Source of the DNA: Planctomycetota bacterium
GTDB taxonomy: Bacteria > Planctomycetota > Phycisphaerae > UBA1845
Assembly: GCA_022563055.1 (NCBI GenBank)
Contig: JADFOB010000042.1
Span: 1 to 8,238, forward strand
Direction of reading: 5' to 3'
DNA length: 8,238 nt
Below the pieces are notes generated by a model that worked only from the letters and a program-made list of their open reading frames with translations, was not told the origin of the DNA and made no database searches. The translations under genes were made by a program, and so were the position numbers. Of this stretch, positions 1 to 6,087 are shown piece after piece; position 1 is the first letter of the stretch, and each line of letters begins with the position of its first letter.

Positions 1-394
1 TTTGCTCGGTGCTTGCGTGGTGATTGCTCTCATTGTCCCCCTTATCTGGCTCGGTCTCCGAGCGATGTCGGCGGCCATCACACCGTTTGAGCGACTGCTG
101 GCGTTTGGAATCACAGCCGTCATAGGTTGGCAGGCGGTGTTGCACATCGCCGTGGTCACGGTGGTGGCGCCGACGACGGGGATCTCCTTGCCATTGGTTT
201 CCGCCGGTGGAAGCGGGCTGTTGACGTTCTGCGCGGCGCTGGGCGTGTTGGCTGCGATCGCTTCGAGAGCGGGTGCGAGCATCCGCGTGCCGAAGCCTCG
301 GGCCGGATCGGAATCCGCGTTGGGCACAACCGTTGTCGCGGACGGCGGTGTGATTCGCTACGGGGCACCGTCGCGGGAGGTGGAGGCCACATGA
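1..394 (+). CDS. ftsW: FtsW, SEDS-family peptidoglycan polymerase (C-terminal part, 5' end outside window)
   Basis: This is the last 130 residues of a polytopic SEDS glycosyltransferase, which polymerises lipid II at the division septum together with a class B penicillin-binding protein. The fragment shows hydrophobic helices at about 5-22, 31-52 and 73-91. Between the last two lies the SEDS signature loop: PTTG at 57-60, then SLPLVSAGGSG at about 62-72. A polar cytoplasmic tail of about 40 residues follows. The family signature usually reads PTTGxPLPFxSxGGSS, so this copy is slightly divergent (Ala-Gly-Gly instead of Tyr-Gly-Gly) but clear. RodA shares the motif; the FtsW call rests on the adjacent murG. 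The stop codon overlaps the murG start as ATGA, which implies translational coupling. The reading frame is open at the left edge of the window. Confidence 0.9.
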   Translation, partial: LLGACVVIALIVPLIWLGLRAMSAAITPFERLLAFGITAVIGWQAVLHIAVVTVVAPTTGISLPLVSAGGSGLLTFCAALGVLAAIASRAGASIRVPKPRAGSESALGTTVVADGGVIRYGAPSREVEAT

Positions 395-1593
395 CTGCTT
401 GGCACGGAATGGATCGAACTCCGTTGATTGCCTTTGCCGGTGGTGGCACCGGTGGGCACCTGTACCCGGCGCTGGCGATCGCGGGTGTGTTGCGCGAGCG
501 TCTGCCCCGCGCCCGCATTGTGTTCTTCGGTACGCAGCGTCCGATTGACGACCGGATCCTCCGCGACACCGATTGTGAACTGATCCCCCAGGCGTTGCCG
601 CGCGTCTCAGGCGCGCCGTGGCGTTGGCCGCAGATGCTTATGAGTTTCCGGCGAGCCCATCTTTCGTGTCGGGCTCGGTTCGCGCATGATCGCCCGGACA
701 TCGTTGTGGGGACGGGCGGGTTGGGCTCCTTCCCCGCGGTATACGAAGCGGTTCGGTGTGGCATTCCCACGGCACTGTTGAACCCGGATGCCCTTCCCGG
801 CCGGGCGAATCGTCGGTTGGCCAAACATGTGGATGCTGTTTTCGTGCAGTGGGCGCAGGCGGAAAACCACTTCCCGCGAGGCACCTCGGTTCGAGTTCTT
901 GGCTGTCCGGTCCGGCGTGTGTTCAACCGGGTCTGCCGCGAGGACGGAATCGAGCGCTTCGGCTTGGACCCTGCGCGCAAGACGCTGCTAATCACCGGGG
1001 CGTCACAGGGTGCGCGCACCATTAACCAGGCCGTCATCGCCAACCTGCCGTTTCTGGCGCGGTTGGAAGGCTGGCAGGTTCTTCACTTGACGGGCGATGC
1101 TGATTTCGAGCAGGTTCAAGCCGCCTATCGTGGTAGCGACGTGCGAGCGAAGGTGCTTCCCTTTACCGATTCGATGGCCGACGCACTGGGAGCCGCCGAT
1201 CTGGTCGTCTCGCGCGCAGGTGCGTCGACGCTCGCGGAGATCACGGCGGTGGGTCGAGCAGCCATCCTGCTGCCCTATCCGTACCACAAAGACATGCATC
1301 AGTTGGCCAACGCCCGGTGCCTCGTGTCCGCGGGCGACGGAATGGCGGCGCGAATCGTGCATGATGCCATCGACCCGACGATCAACGCGCCGGCACTTCG
1401 GGAGGCGTTGGAACCATTGCTGATGGACGACGCGAAACGCGATGCGATGGCTGCGGCTACCCGGCGGATCGGGCGTGGCCATGCTGCGACGCGGATTGCC
1501 GAAGAACTGCTTGATATTGCCGGTTTATCCACCTCACCGCAAGCAGCAACGCGAGGTGAAACCTTGGAGGGATCATGTCGAGCGACCCGATGA
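391..1593 (+). CDS. murG: MurG, UDP-GlcNAc:lipid I N-acetylglucosaminyltransferase
   Basis: MurG transfers GlcNAc from UDP-GlcNAc to lipid I on the inner face of the cytoplasmic membrane and forms lipid II. It is 400 residues long, against about 355-390 in most bacteria, with extra length at the C-terminus (about 380-400). The N-terminal Rossmann domain has the G-loop GGGTGGHLYPALA at 17-29, including His23. GTGGLGSFPA at 107-116 and LNPDALPG at 130-137 follow. The C-terminal domain has GASQGARTIN at 203-212 and SRAGASTLAEI at 274-284, where Glu283 is the expected UDP-GlcNAc ribose ligand. The segment normally reading HEQN is LNPD here, and the usual GGY is GGL. The ATG at 391 is chosen because it forms ATGA with the ftsW stop and follows a GGGAGGTGGAGG ribosome site. 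An in-frame ATG at 409 has no comparable site. The identity is supported by the G-loops and by the place between ftsW and murC. Confidence 0.93.
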   Translation: MTAWHGMDRTPLIAFAGGGTGGHLYPALAIAGVLRERLPRARIVFFGTQRPIDDRILRDTDCELIPQALPRVSGAPWRWPQMLMSFRRAHLSCRARFAHDRPDIVVGTGGLGSFPAVYEAVRCGIPTALLNPDALPGRANRRLAKHVDAVFVQWAQAENHFPRGTSVRVLGCPVRRVFNRVCREDGIERFGLDPARKTLLITGASQGARTINQAVIANLPFLARLEGWQVLHLTGDADFEQVQAAYRGSDVRAKVLPFTDSMADALGAADLVVSRAGASTLAEITAVGRAAILLPYPYHKDMHQLANARCLVSAGDGMAARIVHDAIDPTINAPALREALEPLLMDDAKRDAMAAATRRIGRGHAATRIAEELLDIAGLSTSPQAATRGETLEGSCRATR

Positions 1594-3032
1594 CTACTGT
1601 GGCGCGTCATCGATCCTTCGGCGCGGAAGGAGCTTCCATGGACCTGCCCACGCCAACCCATGATTTCAGCGGTCTGCGCGTGCACATGATTGGTATCGGC
1701 GGTGCCGGAATGAGCGGAGCAGCCGCCATGTTGCTCAAACTCGGCGCGGTCGTGTCCGGGTCGGACGCCGAGGGGTTTGACGGCGTGGGCACGCTGGTCG
1801 AGGCGGGTGCGAAGGTGTCGATCGGGCATCGCGCCGCACAGCTTCATCCAAAGACGGCGCTGGTGGTCGTCAGCGCAGCCATTCCCGAGTCAAATCCGGA
1901 ACTGGTGGTCACCAGACGACGGGAGATTTCAGTCCTCAAGTACGCCGAGTTGCTTGGTGTACTGATGAAGCACCGCACAGGCGTAGCCGTCGCGGGTACG
2001 CATGGCAAGAGCACCACGACCGCGATGTGCGCTCATCTCTTTCGAGAGGGCGGGCTGGATCCATCGTTTATTTTCGGTGCCTCGTCTCGACAGCTCGGCG
2101 GCGGCAGCGCTGTCGGTTCCGGTCCGCACCTGATTGTCGAGTCGTGCGAGTTCGACCGCTCGTTTTTGCATCTTCAACCGCGTAGCGCCGCAATCCTTAA
2201 TGTCGAGGCCGACCACCTGGACTGCTATGGGAGCTTCGACGAGATCGTCGAGGCGTTTGCGCAGTTTGCTTCGCACGTGGAGCCAGGCGGGCTGGTGGTC
2301 TGCAACGCGGATGACCGTTGGAGCGTTCGTGTAGCCGAATCCGCGGCGGCGCGGGTCGAGACATTCGGTTTTTGCGAGGTTGCGGATTGGCGGGCCGTCA
2401 ACGTGAAACACGATCGTGGGCGCTACAGTTTCGACGTGGTGCTTGGCGATTCGGTTCTGATGTCGACGCGGCTTGCGATCCCCGGTCGATACAACATAGC
2501 CAATGCGCTGGCGGCGATTGCGCTGGCGCACCATGCCGGTATCGACTCGGACGTCCTGGCGCTGGGGTTGACGACCTTTTCGGGGATCGAACGCCGCATG
2601 AGTTGGCGCGGTGAAGGGCGCGGTGTGACGGTGGTTGACGACTACGCGCACCACCCGACGGCTGTCCGTCTGACGATTGAGGCCGCCCGGTGCCGGTACA
2701 AACCGAAGCGAACTTGGGTTGTCTTTCAACCCCATCAGTATGCCCGCACTTGCCGGTTCATGCAGGAGTTTGCTCAGTCGCTCGGCGAGGCGGACGAGGT
2801 CATCATCTCCGACATCTATGCCGCGCGGGAACCCGGAGCGGCGGCGGCGGCGGGTGCGGAGGAACTCGTTTCACGAATATGCCGCAACGGTGGGCGGGCC
2901 ACGTACCTGTCGACACTGGCAGCCGCCGCGGATCACGTTGCGCGCAATGTGCTCGCGGGGGATCTGGTCGTAACGATGGGCGCGGGTGATGTGTGGAAGG
3001 TAGCCGATGAGTTGGTTGCGCGGATTTGTTGA
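1575..3032 (+). CDS. murC: MurC, UDP-N-acetylmuramate--L-alanine ligase
   Basis: MurC is the cytoplasmic ATP-dependent ligase that joins L-alanine to UDP-MurNAc, the first peptide step of peptidoglycan synthesis. It is 485 residues from the first start. Visible motifs are the N-terminal UDP-binding loop GIGGAGMSG (40-48), the P-loop GTHGKSTTT (141-149), ESCEFDRSFLHLQP (189-202), NVEADHLD (209-216), GRYNIANALAA (304-314), DDYAHHPT (355-362), FQPHQYART (384-392) and a C-terminal GAGDVW (469-474). Together these cover all three Mur ligase domains. The usual EADESD metal-site segment reads ESCEFD, keeping Glu192 and Asp194. Two starts are credible. ATG 1575 follows TTGGAGGG with 4 nt spacing and overlaps murG by 19 nt. 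ATG 1638 follows GGAAGGAG with 5 nt spacing and gives a 464-residue protein of more usual N-terminal length. I list the longer form, without strong preference. Confidence 0.95.
   Translation: MSSDPMTTVARHRSFGAEGASMDLPTPTHDFSGLRVHMIGIGGAGMSGAAAMLLKLGAVVSGSDAEGFDGVGTLVEAGAKVSIGHRAAQLHPKTALVVVSAAIPESNPELVVTRRREISVLKYAELLGVLMKHRTGVAVAGTHGKSTTTAMCAHLFREGGLDPSFIFGASSRQLGGGSAVGSGPHLIVESCEFDRSFLHLQPRSAAILNVEADHLDCYGSFDEIVEAFAQFASHVEPGGLVVCNADDRWSVRVAESAAARVETFGFCEVADWRAVNVKHDRGRYSFDVVLGDSVLMSTRLAIPGRYNIANALAAIALAHHAGIDSDVLALGLTTFSGIERRMSWRGEGRGVTVVDDYAHHPTAVRLTIEAARCRYKPKRTWVVFQPHQYARTCRFMQEFAQSLGEADEVIISDIYAAREPGAAAAAGAEELVSRICRNGGRATYLSTLAAAADHVARNVLAGDLVVTMGAGDVWKVADELVARIC
1625..1632 (+). promoter_or_regulatory. 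Alternative ribosome binding site inside the murC 5' end
   Basis: GGAAGGAG lies 5 nt before an in-frame ATG at 1638, inside the first codons of the longer murC reading frame. It is at least as good as the site before ATG 1575. The 21 residues between the two starts lie upstream of the Rossmann fold and do not resemble a conserved MurC segment. The downstream start may therefore be the real one, or both may be used. Confidence 0.45.
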
Positions 3033-3885
3033 CCGGATCGTTCCGGATGTCCCTCTGGGTTCCATGACGTGGTTCCGGCTCGGCGGGCGTGCGCGCTATC
3101 TTTTTCGCCCGACCGACGCCGCCGACCTGGCAGCCTTCCTGCCGCTTGCCAAGCAGGAGGGCGTCCCCGTGAAGGTGCTCGGCGCGGGCGCCAACGTCCT
3201 CGTGCGAGACGACGGCTTCGACGGCGTGGTCATTCGCCTGGATAAGCCTGCCTTTCGGCGCATTGCCATGGGCGATGGGATGCCCGAGGTTGGGGCCGGG
3301 GTGGACCTCATGCCGTTGGTGCGTCGGTTTAGCCGGGAAGGGTTGTCCGGAATGGAATGCCTGGCCGGCATTCCCGCGACGCTGGGTGGTGCGGTGCGAA
3401 TGAACGCCGGTGGTCGGTTTGGGGAAATCAGCCAGGTGATTCGGGACGTTCGCGTCATGGACGACGACGGCTCCATCGAGACGTGGTCGCGCGACCGCCT
3501 TGGTTTCGGATACCGCCGCAGTGCGATCGACGATCGAATCGTGCTCTGCGTCCGCCTCGATGTTCATTCGGACGATCCTGCGAAAACGCTGGCACGGTAT
3601 GCAGAGCACTTCGCATACAAGGAAAAGACCCAGCCCATGGAGGCTTCCAGTGCCGGGTGCATCTTCAAGAATCCCCAAGGCGAGTCAGCGGGTGCGTTGA
3701 TCGATCGAGCGGGCTTAAAGGGGCTTGCCTGTGGTGGCGCACAGGTCTCTTTTAGACACGCGAACTTCTTCGTGACCGACCGGGACGCTTTGGCTTGTGA
3801 TGTTCTGGGCTTGATCGACACGGTCCGCCGCCGCGTGCTCAGCGCATTCGGCACGACGCTCGAACTCGAAGTGGACGTCTGGTAG
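3007..3885 (+). CDS. murB: MurB, UDP-N-acetylenolpyruvoylglucosamine reductase
   Basis: MurB is a cytoplasmic FAD enzyme that uses NADPH to reduce UDP-GlcNAc-enolpyruvate to UDP-MurNAc, the MurC substrate. The 292-residue length fits the shorter type II MurB group. The FAD domain shows SMTWFRLGG (19-27), LGAGANVLVRDDGFDG (58-73) and GIPATLGGAVRMNAGG (121-136). The catalytic region includes GYRRS (168-172), SSAGCIFKNP (214-223), GGAQVSFRHANFFV (243-256) and a C-terminal LELEVDVW (285-292), where Glu288 is the expected catalytic acid. The proton-donor position, usually Ser in an SAGS motif, is Cys218 here. The start at 3007 overlaps murC by 26 nt and follows GGAAGG with 6 nt spacing. The conserved region begins about residue 19, so no later start fits. 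Placement after murC suggests coupled expression. Confidence 0.95.
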   Translation: MSWLRGFVDRIVPDVPLGSMTWFRLGGRARYLFRPTDAADLAAFLPLAKQEGVPVKVLGAGANVLVRDDGFDGVVIRLDKPAFRRIAMGDGMPEVGAGVDLMPLVRRFSREGLSGMECLAGIPATLGGAVRMNAGGRFGEISQVIRDVRVMDDDGSIETWSRDRLGFGYRRSAIDDRIVLCVRLDVHSDDPAKTLARYAEHFAYKEKTQPMEASSAGCIFKNPQGESAGALIDRAGLKGLACGGAQVSFRHANFFVTDRDALACDVLGLIDTVRRRVLSAFGTTLELEVDVW

Positions 3886-3924
3886 GGTGAACTCCCGGAT
3901 AGCGGATGGCAAGGAGGCGGATTC

Positions 3925-4893
3925 ATGACGATTGCACAGGCGGTACCGGTTGGGGACCGATCGAACCAAAAACCGATCGACACACTCGACATCACCGTGC
4001 TCGCTGGTGGACCCGGCGCCGAGCGTGAGGTGAGCCTCAACAGCGGGCGCGCGGTCTTCGAGGCGCTAAAGCGGCTCGGTCACCGCGTCACGCTCAGCGA
4101 CATCGGCCCGGAAGATCTTTCAGCGCTCGAGCAACCGGCCGACTTCGTCTTCATCGCCCTACACGGGGCGTTCGGCGAAGATGGTACGATCCAGGCGGAA
4201 TTGGACGCCCGCGGCTTACCCTACGCCGGATCGGGTGCGGCTGCTTCAGGCTTGGCCATGAATAAGGTGGCTGCCAAACGATGCTTCCAAAGCACCGGGA
4301 TTCCAACACCTGCGTTCGAGGTCGTGGATCGAGCCGGCTTGGGTGATGCGCTTACGCGGCTGAAGGTTCCGTTGGTGGTCAAACCGGTTTCATCCGGTAG
4401 TAGCGTGGATACGTTCATCGTCCGTAGCGACGATGCCCTTGGTGCACGGATCGCCTCGGTGGTCGAGCGCTACGGCGAAGCCCTCGTCGAACGCTGCATC
4501 GTCGGCCCCGAGTTGACGGTCGGCGTCCTCGGCGATGAAGCCCTGCCCGTCTGCGAGATTCGCACCAAGCGGGAGTTCTACGACTACCAGGCCAAGTACC
4601 TCGACGATGACACGCAGTATCTTTTCGATCTGGACCTTCCCGCCTCGTTGCTTGAACGCGTGCAGTCGCTGAGTCTGGCAGCCCATCGCGCGCTGGGATG
4701 CCGTGCGTTTTCTCGGGTGGATTTCATGGTGGACGGCGAAAGCCTCGAGCCCTACGTGCTCGAAGTGAACACGATTCCAGGCTTCACGAGTCATTCGCTC
4801 GTACCCAAGTCAGCAGCTCGCGTCGGACTGAGCTTCGAGCAGTTGTGCCAACGGATTGTCCAACTGTCGCTGATGGACGCCTCGGGACGATAG
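3925..4893 (+). CDS. ddl: D-alanine--D-alanine ligase
   Basis: Ddl is a cytoplasmic ATP-grasp ligase that makes the D-Ala-D-Ala dipeptide added to the peptidoglycan stem by MurF. It is 322 residues long; Ddl enzymes are typically about 305-370. Motifs in order: AGGPGAEREVSLNSG (27-41), HGAFGEDGTIQ (80-90), AGSGAAASGLAMNK (101-114), the glycine/serine loop PVSSGSSVD (154-162), the specificity loop YDYQAKY (219-225), and VLEVNTIPGFTSHSLVPKSA (288-307) with the metal ligands Glu290 and Asn292. The YDYxAKY loop is the form known from D-Ala-D-Ala ligases, so a D-lactate (Van-type) ligase is unlikely. About 20 residues precede the first strand, a short extension relative to E. coli DdlB. The start has an AAGGAGG site (3911-3917) 7 nt upstream, and no other start codon is as well placed. 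The gene follows murB after 39 nt. Confidence 0.96.
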   Translation: MTIAQAVPVGDRSNQKPIDTLDITVLAGGPGAEREVSLNSGRAVFEALKRLGHRVTLSDIGPEDLSALEQPADFVFIALHGAFGEDGTIQAELDARGLPYAGSGAAASGLAMNKVAAKRCFQSTGIPTPAFEVVDRAGLGDALTRLKVPLVVKPVSSGSSVDTFIVRSDDALGARIASVVERYGEALVERCIVGPELTVGVLGDEALPVCEIRTKREFYDYQAKYLDDDTQYLFDLDLPASLLERVQSLSLAAHRALGCRAFSRVDFMVDGESLEPYVLEVNTIPGFTSHSLVPKSAARVGLSFEQLCQRIVQLSLMDASGR

Positions 4894-4939
4894 TACTCCA
4901 ACAGCGGTGTTTCGACAGGTTGCCAGTAGACCGGGGTGC

Positions 4940-5014
4940 GTGCCACTGCTCTTGAGCAGTGCTCTTTGTGCGATCCGCTCAGTACAATCCGGCATTGCTC
5001 AAGAGCAGTGGCAC
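4940..5014. repeat. Inverted pair of REP-like palindromes between ddl and ftsQ
   Basis: Two copies of GTGCCACTGCTCTTGAGCA lie in opposite orientation at 4940-4958 and 4996-5014. The pairing extends inward to 4962/4992 with one G·T, giving about 23 bp around a 29-nt spacer. Each arm is itself a palindrome. The left one, 4944-4961, has 8-bp arms around TT, or a 7-bp stem with a CTTG tetraloop. The right one, 4993-5010, matches it with one G·T. The spacer contains a TACAAT hexamer at 4983-4988. There is no T-run after the stem, so a simple intrinsic terminator is unlikely. The design (two hairpins, head to head) is that of REPIN elements moved by RAYT transposases, but no such gene is in the window. 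It may also affect ddl/ftsQ transcript stability. Confidence 0.8.
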
Positions 5015-5069
5015 ACCGCGTCCCGAACGGACTAGGCGACGCGGTCTCCAACGTCCGGCGGATTTAGCT

Positions 5070-5957
5070 ATGGCAAGGAAAGCCAAGAGAAAGTTACGAA
5101 GGGTGGGCAGGCGGCAGGTAGCATCGCGTCCGCCGATTAACTGGGAGCGGGTCGTCCGCGTTGTGCGCGTCGGCGGTGGGCTGGCCTTCGTGGTTTGTAT
5201 CGCAGCCGCAGCTCTGCTGGGACTGTTCGGGCTGGACGCCCACGTGAAACAGACGTTGGCCAGGGGCGTGACGCCGACGGTTTCCTTTACGAACCTTCCG
5301 CCGGACCTAGCCGAACTCATGCAGCACGATCTTCAAAGCGCGCTGTCCGACCTGATCGAGCGCGACTGGACCGACGATCGCCTTTGTCGTGACATGGCCG
5401 GGCGACTGTCGCAGGTAGGCTGGGTCGCCGAGGTGAATTACGTTCGTCGTCTCGCCAACGGACGCTTCGAGGTCAACTGCCGCTACCGTCGCCCCTTCGC
5501 GCTGACCCGGTCGGGGATGGAGTTTTTCTTGGTCGACGGCGATGGGATCCGCCTGCCGGGTGTCTACCGTTACGATCCCTCCTGGCCGCTTATTCAAGGC
5601 GTTTCCGGGGCCGCGCCGGATCCCGGCAAGCCGTGGTTCGGGGAGGATTTGCAGGCCGGTCTCGGTATTATCGGCGCCGTGGCGCGCAAACCGTTCGCAA
5701 GCCAGATCACCGCGGTGCTCGTCGATAACTTCGTCGGTCGTGTCGATCGTGCGCGTACGCACATCGAACTGGCGACCGATCGGGCGGGCGGGCGCATCCG
5801 CTGGGGTTCCGCACCGGGGCACGAGTTGGAGGAGAACACGGTCGAGCAGAAACTCGCCATTCTGGACGCCAATTATCGACGCACCGGACGTGTCGACGCG
5901 GACCATGCAGTGATTGACATCTCGACGCGCCCGGACCGTTTCACGGTGCCGGGGTAG
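5070..5957 (+). CDS. ftsQ: FtsQ/DivIB-like cell division protein
   Basis: This is a 295-residue bitopic membrane protein. Residues 1-34 form a strongly basic cytoplasmic tail. One membrane helix at about 35-54 is followed by a 240-residue extracytoplasmic part, the topology of FtsQ. The region VNYVRRLANGRFEVNCRYR (122-140), followed by RPFALT and FFLVDGDGIRLPGV (152-165), resembles the start of the FtsQ beta domain, where a substrate-like strand precedes a VDxxG turn. The C-terminal part, with KLAILDANY (261-269) and AVIDISTRPDRFTV (280-293), fits the end of that domain. The POTRA-like part (about 65-120) is not clearly recognisable. In FtsZ-based bacteria FtsQ recruits FtsL and FtsB and regulates FtsWI. 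The ddl-ftsQ order supports the call. ATG 5070 is chosen because an in-frame ATG at 4959 would translate the inverted repeat. Its ribosome site (GGCGGA, 5057-5062) is weak. Confidence 0.72.
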   Translation: MARKAKRKLRRVGRRQVASRPPINWERVVRVVRVGGGLAFVVCIAAAALLGLFGLDAHVKQTLARGVTPTVSFTNLPPDLAELMQHDLQSALSDLIERDWTDDRLCRDMAGRLSQVGWVAEVNYVRRLANGRFEVNCRYRRPFALTRSGMEFFLVDGDGIRLPGVYRYDPSWPLIQGVSGAAPDPGKPWFGEDLQAGLGIIGAVARKPFASQITAVLVDNFVGRVDRARTHIELATDRAGGRIRWGSAPGHELEENTVEQKLAILDANYRRTGRVDADHAVIDISTRPDRFTVPG

Positions 5958-5961
5958 CGCC

Positions 5962-5993
5962 GGCCGCTGAAAAGGTGGTTTTCATGGGTGGCC
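5962..5993 (+). terminator. Possible hairpin after ftsQ
   Basis: Five bases after the ftsQ stop, TGAAAA (5968-5973) and TTTTCA (5979-5984) form a 6-bp stem with a 5-nt loop. GGCC at 5962-5965 and 5990-5993 could extend it across an internal loop. No T-run follows, so it could be a weak terminator, a processing site or chance. Confidence 0.25.
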
Positions 5994-6027
5994 CAGCAGC
6001 CTCGCGTTTGGGAGAACCGACGGAATA

Positions 6028-6059
6028 TTACACGACGACGCCCGAATAGGTAGTAGAAT
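6028..6059 (+). promoter_or_regulatory. Possible sigma70-type promoter before the first seven-helix membrane gene
   Basis: TAGAAT at 6054-6059 matches five of six bases of the -10 consensus and lies 28 nt before the start codon at 6088. The best -35 candidate, TTACAC at 6028-6033, is weak and sits 20 nt upstream, longer than the usual 17. The 130-nt gap after ftsQ and the low local GC make a promoter here reasonable, but the assignment is tentative. Confidence 0.3.
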
Positions 6060-6087
6060 CCAAGGGTCTCATAGAACGGATGTAGCC

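Noticed and set aside
127..390. In-frame extension of murG to an ATG at 127
   Set aside because: It overlaps ftsW by more than 260 nt, encodes an Arg/Gly-rich shadow of ftsW, and the ATG at 391 has a strong ribosome site and the ATGA junction.
1003..1482. Long minus-strand and other-frame open frames across the mur genes, such as 156-1043, 1299-1847, 1929-2735 and 2803-3678
   Set aside because: They are antisense or frame shadows in GC-rich DNA, rich in Arg, Pro and Ser, with no motifs, and lie entirely over genes with full family signatures.
3925..4893. Van-type D-Ala--D-Lac ligase
   Set aside because: The YDYQAKY loop is the D-Ala-D-Ala form, and there are no vanH or vanX-like neighbours.
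4983..4988. TACAAT as a -10 box for an ftsQ promoter
   Set aside because: No -35 hexamer at 16-18 nt spacing; the nearest TTGAGC (4952-4957) is 25 nt away and is part of the repeat arm. It remains only a curiosity of the spacer.
4940..5014. CRISPR-like array or attachment site
   Set aside because: There are only two repeat units in inverted, not direct, orientation, with no integrase, Cas or tRNA gene nearby.
4959..5069. In-frame extension of ftsQ to an ATG at 4959
   Set aside because: The added 37 residues would translate the right half of the inverted repeat, and no ribosome site precedes that ATG.
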